Source: Nostoc sp. UHCC 0926
GTDB taxonomy: Bacteria; Cyanobacteriota; Cyanobacteriia; Cyanobacteriales; Nostocaceae
Length of the DNA: 64,000 nucleotides
Assembly: GCF_028623165.1 (NCBI RefSeq)
Contig: NZ_CP117768.1
Span: forward strand, 2,728,001-2,792,000
Direction of reading: 5' to 3'
Under the pieces are notes generated by a model. It was not told the origin of the DNA and made no database searches. It worked only from the letters and a program-made list of their open reading frames with translations. Position 1 is the stretch's first letter, and each line of letters begins with the position of its first letter. Below, piece after piece: positions 45,401-53,476 of this stretch. Both the position numbers and the translations under genes were made by a program.

Positions 45401-47881
45401 ATTTTAAAAACGAAGGAATTAGAAGCAAATATTTTGAATATGTGGGGAGGTTTAATCTGCCACTATAAAGAGCATATTACCCAGTGTAAACCTCATTTAT
45501 TAAGAGGATTTAATAGTGGTTTAGAAACAGGTTCTTACCAATGGTCTGGTTATTGTTCAGTTAATTTTTTATGGCAATCGTTATTTGGTAATGAATCTTT
45601 GGAAAAAACCGCAGAAATAGCTGAAGATTTCATTCCTGCACTTCGCAAGATTGATAAAAATATGTTGAACTACCATCTGCTGGCTATGGAAGCGATCGCT
45701 AACTTGACTAAGCCAGTAGAGAAGATTGACCAGCTTGTGGGAGACTGGGCAGATGAACAGCAAGTGCTAGATTTTGCGTTGACATCTTCGGATATGTTGA
45801 GCGCATTTGTAGTTTACATCTATAAACTTGCGCTCTGTAACTGGTATGGAGAGTATACCAAAGCTGTTGAGTATGCAGAGAATGCCGAAAAATTTATTGG
45901 GGGAGCGCGAGGACTTTTTATAAATCCTGTTTTCTACTTTCACCAAAGTATTGCTTTGGCAAGAGCTTATGCTGAGGTAGATACAACAACTCAAGTCATT
46001 TATCTGCATAAACTAAATGTCAACCTGGAAAAATTCCAGCAATGGGCAATGCACTGCCCAACCAATTATCAACACAAGTTTTTACTGATTCAAGCTGAAA
46101 TTGCTCAGATTTATCAACAAGATTATCAAGCAATGGAGTTGTATGACAAGGCGATCGTCTCTGCTGCCGAAAACGGTTATTTACAAAATGAAGCCTTGGC
46201 AAACGAACTCGCATTTCGATTTTACTTGGCGAAGGGCAGAAAAAACCTTGCCAAAGTTTATCTTACAGAAGCCCGCTATCGCTATCTGAAGTGGGAAGCG
46301 ATGGGTAAAGTCCAACAACTAGAGGAACAATATTCTCAATTTTTTACAGATACAGCAGCAGAAGCAACTCTTTGGGGCACTGCTACAAACCCAATCAGAG
46401 ATATTTCTGAAGCTAAAACCCAAATTCTAGATTTAAGCACAGCGATTAAAGCATCACAAGCACTGTCGAGTGAGATGGAGCTAAATCGGCTACTGGAGAA
46501 GATGATGACGATCGCGATCGAGAATGCTGGTGCCCAAATGGGTTATCTACTTGTTAAACGGGAGAACCAATGGCTGATTGAAGCTGAGGGAAGCGTTGAT
46601 CGAGATCAAGTCAGAGTCCAATCATCCAGCCTGGTTCAAGTAAAGCATAAACTACCAGTTTTGCTGATTAACTATGTTGAAAGAACAAAAGAAAATTTGG
46701 TTTTAGACAATGCTAGCCACACAGAGCGTTTTGCCAGTGACAACTATATTGTTGCCAATCAACCCAAATCAGTTTTGTGTTCGCCTTTCGCTCATCAGGG
46801 TAAGCTAACCGGAATTCTTTACTTGGAAAATAACCTCACCACCGGAGCCTTTACCGCAGAGCGACTAGAGGTACTGAACTTATTGACTTCGCAAGTTTCT
46901 ATCTCAATAGAAAATGCTCGGCTCTACACAAATTTGCATATATACTCTCAGGAGTTAGAGATTTCGGAAACACAAGCGCGTGAAAAAGCAAAGCAGCTAG
47001 AGCAGACGCTCGATGAATTGAAGCTCACCCAGTCCCAGATGGTGCAAAGCGAAAAAATGTCTAGCCTGGGGCAGTTGGTAGCAGGCGTTGCTCACGAAAT
47101 TAATAACCCAGTCAGCTTTATCTACGGCAACCTTACTTACGTCAATAATTATATCAAAGACTTGATGAGTGTAGTACAACTTTATCAGCAGCAAAACCAG
47201 AATTTACCACCTAAAGTTCAGAATGAAATAGATGCAGTTGACTTAGATTTTCTGATGGAAGACTTACCTAAGCTGTTGGCTTCAATGAAAGTGGGAACTG
47301 ATCGCATTCGCCAAATTGTATTATCTTTACGAAACTTTTCCCGTCTAGACGAAGCTGAAGTCAAAGCCGTTGATATCCATGAGGGCATTGATAGCACCTT
47401 AATGATTTTGCAAAGTCGGCTTAAACCCCAACCAGACTCTCCCGGAATTCAGGTAATACAGGAGTACGGCAACCTGCCACTTGTAGAGTGCTACCCTGGG
47501 CAACTGAATCAGGTATTTATGAACCTGATCGCTAATTCAATTGACTCTTTGGAAGAATTTAACAAACATCGGACTGATGCAGAGAGAATACGTCGCCCAG
47601 GTATTATTACAATTCGTACTACTGTTGAAGGTGATCTTGGTGTCATTCGTATTGTTGACAACGGTTCTGGGATCTCTGAAAATATCCGGCAGCAACTCTT
47701 CACACCCTTTTTTACTACAAAACCTGTCGGTAAAGGAACTGGTTTAGGGCTATCTATTAGTTACCAGATTGTAACTAATAAGCATCAAGGACAGTTAGAA
47801 TGTGTATCGGTTTTAGGACAAGGGGCTGAATTTATTATCTCTATCCCCCTTCAGGCAAGACTAAAAGCAAGAAGTGTCTAA
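42428..47881 (+). CDS. Giant hybrid Ser/Thr protein kinase - AAA - GAF - histidine kinase
   Basis: GTG 42428 is the likely start (homologues begin FKLIARIPEYSI), giving 1,817 residues. A Hanks-type kinase occupies 1-275 (catalytic HKDIKPEN at 134-141; DFS where most kinases have DFG, as is usual in this family). An AAA_16 ATPase follows (Walker A GYSGIGKSS at about 335, FLDDLQWAD), then a long helical TPR-like middle (about 580-1300), a GAF domain (about 1340-1500) and a histidine kinase with GVAHEINNP (His near 1555), MNLIANSIDS, DNGSGI and GTGLGLSI. All ATP sites look intact. This is the HSTK class of filamentous cyanobacteria. It is the only gene in the MITE-bounded block. Confidence 0.9.
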   Translation: MFKLIARIPEYSITSLIYEATATVIYRAYCKANGDSVVIKLLKAEYPTVKEIAQIKHEYEIIQNLNIAGVIKTHKLINYDNAYSNGLAMVLEDFGGESLKDQISTTGFELRKFLNIAVQITETLGELHSHHIIHKDIKPENILYNPNSEKIKLIDFSIASLLSKESPEISSLNLLEGTLAYMSPEQTGRINRTLDYRTDFYSLGVSFYEMLTGRLPFQNVQDPMELVHCHIAKIPMAPDEINPNVPLGICAIAMKLLSKNAEDRYQSAYGLKADLEKAMLQLETKGRIDLFSLGEQDFSHQFQIAQKLYGREVEVAALMAAFDKVSLGSSEVVLVGGYSGIGKSSLVNEVHKPIVRQRGYFIGGKFDQLKRDIPYASLIQAFRELMRQLLTESQVRVEVWKNKLLQALGVNGQVIIDVIPEVELIIGQQAPVPQLGVTESQNRFNRVFKQFIHAFTAADHPLVLFLDDLQWADAASLKLVENLMTDLESQYLLMIGAYRDNEVSPTHPLILMLEAIRASGATVEELLLKPLAAPHITQLLIDTLNCESSQAEPLADLLLQKSQGNPFFLTQLLKVLHQDNLLTFNYRLGLWQWDLNKIQSQAITDNVVDLMVNKIQRLSEPTQQVLQLAACVGNRFNLEILAVVNEKSASATAVDLWSALQAGLILPLSDTYKIPQLLNQSELAIYCDTAVEVDYKFLHDRVQQAAYSLIPIGQQQQVHLKVGKLLLHNTEKAQLEEHLFEIVNHLNAGESLIIEPAERYEMAELNLKLGQRAKSSSAFVTALKLLKIGIIYLNNNSWQEKYSLTLNLYLQAGEAEFLNGRYEQALLIFEQTFSQVKNTLDMCRVNEYRIMCYRMENDLNSAYKIGLNTLELLGFEFTAYPDDAYLLEKLNQTKKVIGDRSTFSLAELPPMQDEEKLMAQRILKEVWPIAYFLGSNALHITSMKITQLSVQYGNSPISVFGYMLYAFNLVFHYGEVDSGYEFGELSLRLHEILKTKELEANILNMWGGLICHYKEHITQCKPHLLRGFNSGLETGSYQWSGYCSVNFLWQSLFGNESLEKTAEIAEDFIPALRKIDKNMLNYHLLAMEAIANLTKPVEKIDQLVGDWADEQQVLDFALTSSDMLSAFVVYIYKLALCNWYGEYTKAVEYAENAEKFIGGARGLFINPVFYFHQSIALARAYAEVDTTTQVIYLHKLNVNLEKFQQWAMHCPTNYQHKFLLIQAEIAQIYQQDYQAMELYDKAIVSAAENGYLQNEALANELAFRFYLAKGRKNLAKVYLTEARYRYLKWEAMGKVQQLEEQYSQFFTDTAAEATLWGTATNPIRDISEAKTQILDLSTAIKASQALSSEMELNRLLEKMMTIAIENAGAQMGYLLVKRENQWLIEAEGSVDRDQVRVQSSSLVQVKHKLPVLLINYVERTKENLVLDNASHTERFASDNYIVANQPKSVLCSPFAHQGKLTGILYLENNLTTGAFTAERLEVLNLLTSQVSISIENARLYTNLHIYSQELEISETQAREKAKQLEQTLDELKLTQSQMVQSEKMSSLGQLVAGVAHEINNPVSFIYGNLTYVNNYIKDLMSVVQLYQQQNQNLPPKVQNEIDAVDLDFLMEDLPKLLASMKVGTDRIRQIVLSLRNFSRLDEAEVKAVDIHEGIDSTLMILQSRLKPQPDSPGIQVIQEYGNLPLVECYPGQLNQVFMNLIANSIDSLEEFNKHRTDAERIRRPGIITIRTTVEGDLGVIRIVDNGSGISENIRQQLFTPFFTTKPVGKGTGLGLSISYQIVTNKHQGQLECVSVLGQGAEFIISIPLQARLKARSV

Positions 47882-47926
47882 TCTTTACCGCCACTGATTG
47901 CAATTACAAATTACGAATTAGTAATT

Positions 47927-47983
47927 AGGGGTTCAGCCGGGATACGCGCAAAACAGGACACGTTGTAAAGAAATATTGCAGAG
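47927..47983 (-). repeat. 57-bp perfect inverted repeat, right copy
   Basis: Exact reverse complement of 42006-42062; it begins AGGGGTTCAGCC, 46 bases after the kinase stop codon. Confidence 0.85.
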
Positions 47984-47984
47984 G

Positions 47985-48152
47985 TAGGACTTACGCACTG
48001 TACAAATTAACCATAATGTGCATCATGATATTTGCTCGTTTCAGGCGCTTCGCATAACTTTAATTTATTGGCATAGAAAGCGATCGCTGGCTACTAAACA
48101 TGGCTTTATACCCAAATTGCGTGTAGTACTTATGTACAATGCGTAAGTCCTG
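47985..48152 (-). repeat. 168-bp MITE copy, right end of the composite
   Basis: Inverted copy of 41728-41895; its outer end TGCGTAAGTCCTG abuts ACTTT and the front half of the PIN gene. Confidence 0.85.
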
Positions 48153-48378
48153 ACTTTTTAAAAGTCGCAAACTGTTGATGAAAGCAACTGTCTGAATACG
48201 GCTAACTGGTGTACACAGAGCATCTGCAACCTCCAATAGTACAAACTCTGTTGTCACCAAAGGCGTTTGTTTCTAAGCGCAAAAGTCTATCCATTACCTC
48301 ATTTGCCTGGTGATGAAGATTATCCCTAACATTAAGAAGGGCAATCCAGGCAGCTGTGTCTACAAAAACTTTCGTCAA
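48153..48378 (-). pseudogene. PIN-domain toxin, N-terminal half (VapC-like)
   Basis: From a TTG at 48378, three bases past the antitoxin stop, the minus strand reads TKVFVDTAAWIALLNVRDNLHHQANEVMDRL, the first PIN motif with its catalytic Asp (VDT). Near 48285 the frame shifts by one base and continues as VTTEFVLLEVADALCTPVSRI and FINSLRLLKS, where the composite element cuts in. The gene is thus inactivated by an insertion, a frameshift here and a nonsense codon in the other half. Confidence 0.85.
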
Positions 48379-48380
48379 GG

Positions 48381-48632
48381 TTATGATTCTCGCTTTGGCA
48401 TTCCATAGAGTTTATGGTCATGCTGGTGTGCCAAATCGCCAATATCTGTATCAACTGCACAGTTTTTAATCAACTGCCTTAGTTTATCCCAATCTGAGTC
48501 TTCTGGCGTTACTGACTGAGGTGTGTGGTTTTCTTCGACAAACACGATTATAACTGACTGCCCCTCATGCCCTTCAATTGGTTTGTTAGGATGAACCACA
48601 CCGTTTTGGAATGTGCCTTTGACTGACAGCAT
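48381..48632 (-). CDS. Antitoxin of the broken PIN toxin
   Basis: An 83-residue protein of the DUF104/AF2212-like antitoxin type: MLSVKGTFQNGVVHPNKPIEGHEGQSVIIVF, a small beta-strand N-terminal DNA-binding or dimerisation part, then a polar toxin-binding tail (DSDWDKLRQLIKNCAVDTDIGDLAHQHDH). It is immediately upstream of, and in the same direction as, the PIN gene, the normal antitoxin-toxin order. With the toxin destroyed it is an orphan antitoxin. Confidence 0.75.
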   Translation of the reverse strand: MLSVKGTFQNGVVHPNKPIEGHEGQSVIIVFVEENHTPQSVTPEDSDWDKLRQLIKNCAVDTDIGDLAHQHDHKLYGMPKRES

Positions 48633-48810
48633 AGCTTTTTCTTGCTTCTACATAAATCATGATAGAGTACCATTCGGGTTAAGAATATTGGCACACAATC
48701 TTTATTGACCAAGTTTCGTTAGGATATTGTAACCTGGGCAATAGCAACTCTCTATTGATGTGACGCCAGGCGTAGGCGTAGCCCGTCGGAGACATCGCTT
48801 TTTCACATCC

Positions 48811-51135
48811 ATGACAACAACCATCGACTTTCTCAGTCACCTTAATCCCAGCCAACGTCAAGCTGTCGAACATTACTGCGGCCCGTTGCTAGTTGTTGCT
48901 GGCGCAGGTTCCGGTAAAACACGAGCGCTGACTTATCGCATTGCGAATCTTATTCTGAACCACAACGTTGATCCAGAACATATCCTGGCGGTTACTTTTA
49001 CCAACAAAGCCGCACGAGAGATGAAAGACCGGATTCAACGGCTGTTTGCGGAACAACTGGCAATGAAACAACACGGTAAGCGTTTTGATTTGTTGACAGA
49101 ATACCAACAAACGCAATTGCGATCGCAAGTTTACAAAAATACGATCAAAGATTTGTGGTGTGGCACTTTCCACAGTTTATTTTCTCGCATTCTCCGCTTT
49201 GATATTGAAAAATATGTAGACGAGAAAGGACGCCGTTGGAATCGCAATTTCTCTATCTTTGATGAATCAGATGTGATGACTCTGATCAAAGAAATCGTCA
49301 ACAAACAGTTAAATTTAGACGATAAGAAGTTTGACGCCCGCTCTGTACGCTACGCTATTAGTAATGCTAAAAACCAAGGTTTATCACCCCAAGAATTTGA
49401 GCAAGATCAACCAAATTATCGCGGACGGGTGATTGCCCAAGTCTACAATTTATATCAAGATAAGTTAGCAGAAAATAACGCTCTCGACTTTGATGATTTA
49501 ATTCTTGTACCTACTAGATTATTTCAGCAAAATGAGCAAGTATTGGGTTACTGGCATCGGAAGTTTCGCCATATTCTCGTAGATGAATATCAAGATACTA
49601 ACCGCACTCAGTATCAACTCATCCACTTATTAGTTACTAATGGCGAAACTAAAAAGAGCGAATGGGAATGGCAAAATCGCTCAGTTTTCGTTGTCGGCGA
49701 TGCAGACCAATCAATTTACAGCTTTCGGATGGCAGATTTCACCATCTTGCTGGGATTCCAGGAAGACTTTGGCGATGGTTTGGTAGATGATGACACCCGA
49801 ACGATGGTTAAGTTAGAAGAAAACTATCGTTCTTGTGAAAACATTCTGCAAGCGGCTAATGAACTGATTGAAAATAACACCCAACGGATTGATAAAATCC
49901 TGAAAGCGACACGGGGGCCGGGTGAGCAGATTACTTATCACAAAGCTGATGAAGAACTCGCAGAAGCGGCATTTGTGATTAATCAAATTCGTACTTTAGA
50001 ACAGCAAAATCCAGAGTTGAATTGGGGTAGTTTTGCCATACTTTATCGGACAAACGCCCAATCTCGCCCCTTTGAAGAATTGTTGGTAAAATATCGAATT
50101 CCTTATACAGTTGTCGGGGGAACGAGATTTTACGATCGCAAAGAAATTAAAGATGTCATTGCTTATTTAAGAGCGATCGCTAACCCATCTGATACAGTCA
50201 GTTTATTACGAGTTATCAATACTCCCCGGCGGGGAGTTGGCAAAACCACTATTGATGCTTTGGTGAACGCCTCCCAACAATTAGGGACAACTTTGTGGGA
50301 AATACTCAGCGATGAAACATCAGTTAATACATTAGCTGGACGGGCGACAAAAGCTGTAAATAACTTTGCCGAAATGATTAGCCGTTGGCAAGGACAAATC
50401 GGCACGCTTCCGGTGACTGAGGTTTTGCAAGGAATACTAGAAGACTCTGGTTATGTCCAAGACTTGATGAGTCAAGGCACAGATGAAGCCACAGATCGGG
50501 TACAAAACGTCCAAGAACTTTACAACGCTGCACTGCAATTTCAAGAAGAAAACGAAGAGGTTTCCCTTCAAGACTTTCTCAGTAGTGCCGCCCTCAGTTC
50601 CGATTTGGATAACTTAAAAGAAGGGCAAACAGCCGTTTCTTTAATGACTTTGCACGCTTCCAAGGGTTTGGAATTTCCCGTAGTATTTTTGGTGGGATTA
50701 GAACAAGGACTGTTTCCCGGCTACCGATCGCTGGGCGATCCCGCATCTTTGGAAGAGGAACGCCGCTTGTGTTATGTGGGGATTACTCGCGCCCAAGAGC
50801 GGTTATTTTTATCACACGCGCGTGAACGTCGTTTATATGGTTCTCGTGAACCCGCCATGCGATCGCAATTTCTCGACGAATTACCAGAAGAATTATTATC
50901 TACCAAACACCTGAGTCGTCAAAGTTATACCAAAAGTGCTTCTACTCCTAGTGGGAAACAAGACGCAACCCAGAATTGGCAAGTGGGCGAGAGAGTATTA
51001 CATAAAACCTTTGGGCTTGGTGAAATCACTCATGTTTTTGGAACAGGTAATAAGATGTCTGTGGCAATTAAATTTTCCAGCTTGGGACAAAAAATTATTG
51101 ACCCAAGAGTAGCACAGTTGCAACGAGTAGAGTGA
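48811..51135 (+). CDS. pcrA: UvrD/PcrA-type superfamily 1 DNA helicase
   Basis: ATG 48811 is the start (the conserved frame begins IDFLSHLNPSQRQAVEH), giving 774 residues. Helicase motifs appear in order: Q motif NPSQRQAV, motif I GAGSGKTRAL, Ia VTFTNKAAREMK, II VDEYQDTN, III GDADQSIYSFR, IV LEENYRS, V LMTLHASKGLEFPVVFLVG and VI YVGITRAQERLFL. The C-terminal PcrA-like Tudor segment (WQVGERVLHKTFGLGEI) is present. It is a 3'-5' ATP-dependent helicase for repair and replication. Confidence 0.93.
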   Translation: MTTTIDFLSHLNPSQRQAVEHYCGPLLVVAGAGSGKTRALTYRIANLILNHNVDPEHILAVTFTNKAAREMKDRIQRLFAEQLAMKQHGKRFDLLTEYQQTQLRSQVYKNTIKDLWCGTFHSLFSRILRFDIEKYVDEKGRRWNRNFSIFDESDVMTLIKEIVNKQLNLDDKKFDARSVRYAISNAKNQGLSPQEFEQDQPNYRGRVIAQVYNLYQDKLAENNALDFDDLILVPTRLFQQNEQVLGYWHRKFRHILVDEYQDTNRTQYQLIHLLVTNGETKKSEWEWQNRSVFVVGDADQSIYSFRMADFTILLGFQEDFGDGLVDDDTRTMVKLEENYRSCENILQAANELIENNTQRIDKILKATRGPGEQITYHKADEELAEAAFVINQIRTLEQQNPELNWGSFAILYRTNAQSRPFEELLVKYRIPYTVVGGTRFYDRKEIKDVIAYLRAIANPSDTVSLLRVINTPRRGVGKTTIDALVNASQQLGTTLWEILSDETSVNTLAGRATKAVNNFAEMISRWQGQIGTLPVTEVLQGILEDSGYVQDLMSQGTDEATDRVQNVQELYNAALQFQEENEEVSLQDFLSSAALSSDLDNLKEGQTAVSLMTLHASKGLEFPVVFLVGLEQGLFPGYRSLGDPASLEEERRLCYVGITRAQERLFLSHARERRLYGSREPAMRSQFLDELPEELLSTKHLSRQSYTKSASTPSGKQDATQNWQVGERVLHKTFGLGEITHVFGTGNKMSVAIKFSSLGQKIIDPRVAQLQRVE

Positions 51136-51183
51136 TACAGCCACATATCCCCGACTTCTTTGAGAAATTGGGGATCTTATTTT

Positions 51184-51477
51184 TCATATTTCAATTTCTT
51201 CAAAGTGTTCAACAGTGGGAAATGGTTCATAAAAATTATGCAGAAGTTTTTTCCACTCTTGATACTCAGCAGAACTTCTAAATCCCACAGTATGAGATTC
51301 TAAAGTTTCCCATCTGACAAGTAATAAGTATTTATCTTGGACTTCTATGCATCTATGCAATTCATGGGATAAATATCCGTCCATCGAGGAAATAATTTTA
51401 GAAGCTTTTTTGAAAGCAGCTTCAAAATCGGATTCTAGACCAGGTTTAACATGAAGCATAACTGCCTCAAGAATCAT
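51184..51477 (-). CDS. Antibiotic biosynthesis monooxygenase (ABM) domain protein
   Basis: A 97-residue dimeric alpha+beta-barrel fold: MILEAVMLHVKPGLESDFEAAFKKASKIISSMDGYLSHELHR, then DKYLLLVRWETLESHTVGFRSSAEYQEWKKLL. ABM-fold proteins include quinol monooxygenases and haem-degrading enzymes; no haem-binding Asn/His pattern is obvious here, so the substrate is unknown. Confidence 0.85.
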   Translation of the reverse strand: MILEAVMLHVKPGLESDFEAAFKKASKIISSMDGYLSHELHRCIEVQDKYLLLVRWETLESHTVGFRSSAEYQEWKKLLHNFYEPFPTVEHFEEIEI

Positions 51478-51570
51478 AACGTTTTGCGGTGATAATTAAG
51501 CTAATGTTATTTAGTATAAAGTGAATGTGATGTCTATTATGGGCTACGCCTACGTATATATTTTATTGAA

Positions 51571-52221
51571 TCAAAAATAATTCTTGAGTAAATAGCTAAT
51601 TGCGTCACAAAACGGAGTATGTTGTCCATCAACATCCAGTTTTTCATAACCTTCAGCTAGCAGTTTTATTTCTATTTCAGTCAAACCTTCAGTAGCCAGT
51701 AATGCAGCATAAATTGCTACTCTACGCATCTTTTGCAGTTTGTCAATATCAAGTGCAAGCTTCTTAATTGTTGTTTCAGCAACAGCTTTTTTACCTGGAT
51801 TATCTGTCGGTTGAATTTCACCAGAAGCAGGATATTTAAAAAAATCAGCACAGTTTATTTCCAAAGGTGAAACCATCAAATTTTAATCGTACCAATACTT
51901 TTTTTTATGTCCGCAATGTACGGGAACAGAAGGAGGTTCTTCACTTTCTCCTTGACATGAAGCGATGAGATTTGTGTACTCCAGCGCCAGATTTGGATAA
52001 GTACTACGAGGTTTGAGGTGTTCTATGTGGCTAGCTTCTCTGGTAATACGCATTCCACAATAGCAACAGATATATCCCTGTTCTTTTAGTAAAGCATCAT
52101 GTACAACAGCTTTTTCTGGTGTTTGAAAATTCTCTTCCCAATTAGGTTTCCAATCATCATTTTCTAGAGCCTTCCAATTGGTAAATTTTTCTGGTTCCTG
52201 ACTCTTTTTGATGTGCTTCAT
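51571..52221 (-). pseudogene. ptuB: PtuB-like HNH endonuclease interrupted by an in-frame stop
   Basis: The first part (51883-52221, 112 codons) carries the HNH core QGYICCYCGMRI, ASHIEHLKPRS and CGHKKKYWYD. It stops at TAA (51883-51885), and the same frame continues directly as NLMVSPLEINCADFFKYPASGEI, KKLALDIDKLQKMRR and KLLAEGYEKLDVDGQHTPFCDAISYLL down to 51571. Together they give the usual length of about 215 residues of this HNH family (TIGR02646), seen in PtuB of Septu and in retron-linked PtuAB. One codon, probably GAA or CAA, became TAA. The start overlaps ptuA by four bases (ATGA). The HNH half could still be made as a truncated protein. Confidence 0.75.
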
Positions 52222-53471
52222 CGGTTGAGAATTTCCTTCCGCCGAATGAGTACATCCGCTTTAACAAACTCTGGCTCATCTGCTCCGATTTCATTAGCCA
52301 ATTGTTGACGTAATTGCCTAGCACCTTCAATATTTCCAGCATCAATTAGTCGAAAAAGCTCTAAAAGACTTTCCTTAATTTCCTGGGGACGTTCTGGAAC
52401 ACCCATGAGGTCTTCTAAAATGCGATTGCTGTCTCTCCCAAAGGAACTTTCTGGTTTTTTAACAACAACACCTTCGTCTGTTTTTTCTAAAATGTAAATT
52501 CCTTCTGGCTTGACTTGGCTAATTACTTGAGGCGAATGGGTGGTAACAATAAATTGGCAATTGGGAAATGTTCTTGTCAAAGCTGGAATAATTTCCCGTT
52601 GCCATTTGGGGTGTAAGTGTAGTTCAATTTCATCAATTAAAACAACACCATTACCTTGGAGTGGATCTGGTAAACTAGGGTTAGCGATCGCCAATCGTCT
52701 TGCTAAATCCCCCACCATTGCCAACAAGCATTTTTCCCCATCAGATAGCTGATTGACTATAAGTTCCTCACCTTGTTTTATTACAGTCATTCTTAAAGGA
52801 GAACGACGAACTCGTAACTTTGAGAAACTAGGTATTAATGAAGATATAGCTTGTCTAACTGCTTCTAACTGTGAATCTTGGTAAGCACGATTGTCTCGTA
52901 GTAACTCACTCTCTAAATCTTCTCGGTTTCTAAACCATTGGAAAAAAATCGCAAAGTCATTTCTGCTGCCTGTAAGCGCTTTTTCATAAGCATCTATTTG
53001 CTTAAACTGAGTTTTATTTGGAATCTCTAGTCTAATATCAAGAACTGCACGATTGACGGGATAGTACACTGCTAGAGGTAGGTTGTATTGAGGCTCATTT
53101 TGCCAATGACGCCAAATTGCATTAGCAGCAGACTTTATCATTTCATGCATTGAATCTTCAGATACTCCATTACGACTTCGAGATATTTCCCAATAGTCTT
53201 CTCCTCCACTTAATAAAATCGTAATACTCAGTCTTGTTAATATGTCTTTATTAGAAATATCTAGTTCACTAAATGCTCTTACTTCCTCTTTCAGAGAAAC
53301 TCCTCCAATCCACTCCATAAAACGCGACAATAAGAGAGAAAGAGCATCAAGAATGCTGGACTTGCCTGCACCGTTGATACCAAAAATTACATTTACACCC
53401 TTAAGATCAAACTCAAGCGTCAAATCACCGATTCCACGGAAGGATTGCATTTTCAATCGCTTGACTTTCAT
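52218..53471 (-). CDS. ptuA: PtuA-like AAA/ABC-type ATPase (Septu-like defence)
   Basis: A 417-residue SMC/ABC-like ATPase without membrane parts: N-terminal KRLKMQSFRGIGDLTLEF, Walker A FGINGAGKSS, an insertion with helical core, ABC signature NQLSDGEKCLLA, Walker B NGVVLIDEIELHLHP and the H-loop FIVTTHSPQV. It overlaps by ATGA with a ptuB-like HNH gene, the Septu type I arrangement in which PtuA forms a ring that controls the PtuB nuclease. No reverse transcriptase lies nearby, so it is not a retron. The ATPase is intact; the nuclease partner is broken. Confidence 0.8.
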   Translation of the reverse strand: MKVKRLKMQSFRGIGDLTLEFDLKGVNVIFGINGAGKSSILDALSLLLSRFMEWIGGVSLKEEVRAFSELDISNKDILTRLSITILLSGGEDYWEISRSRNGVSEDSMHEMIKSAANAIWRHWQNEPQYNLPLAVYYPVNRAVLDIRLEIPNKTQFKQIDAYEKALTGSRNDFAIFFQWFRNREDLESELLRDNRAYQDSQLEAVRQAISSLIPSFSKLRVRRSPLRMTVIKQGEELIVNQLSDGEKCLLAMVGDLARRLAIANPSLPDPLQGNGVVLIDEIELHLHPKWQREIIPALTRTFPNCQFIVTTHSPQVISQVKPEGIYILEKTDEGVVVKKPESSFGRDSNRILEDLMGVPERPQEIKESLLELFRLIDAGNIEGARQLRQQLANEIGADEPEFVKADVLIRRKEILNR

Positions 53472-53476
53472 AATAA

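Larger units (their letters stand above)
41728..48152. mobile_element. 6,425-bp MITE-bounded composite element carrying a giant kinase gene
   Basis: The outer ends are CAGGACTTACGCA (41728-41740) and TGCGTAAGTCCTG (48140-48152), perfect 13-bp inverted repeats. ACTTT flanks the block on both sides (41723-41727 and 48153-48157) as a 5-bp target duplication. The terminal 168 bp at each end are near-identical inverted copies. Inside them sit 57-bp perfect inverted repeats and a single 1,817-residue hybrid kinase gene. No transposase is encoded. The flanks are the two halves of one PIN-domain gene, so the whole block is an insertion. An alternative origin is recombination between a MITE already in the PIN gene and another inverted copy. 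Confidence 0.8.

Noticed and set aside
51571-53471. Retron with PtuAB effector
   Set aside because: No reverse transcriptase gene or msr/msd-like structured RNA lies next to the pair; the neighbours are a phosphatase and an ABM protein.
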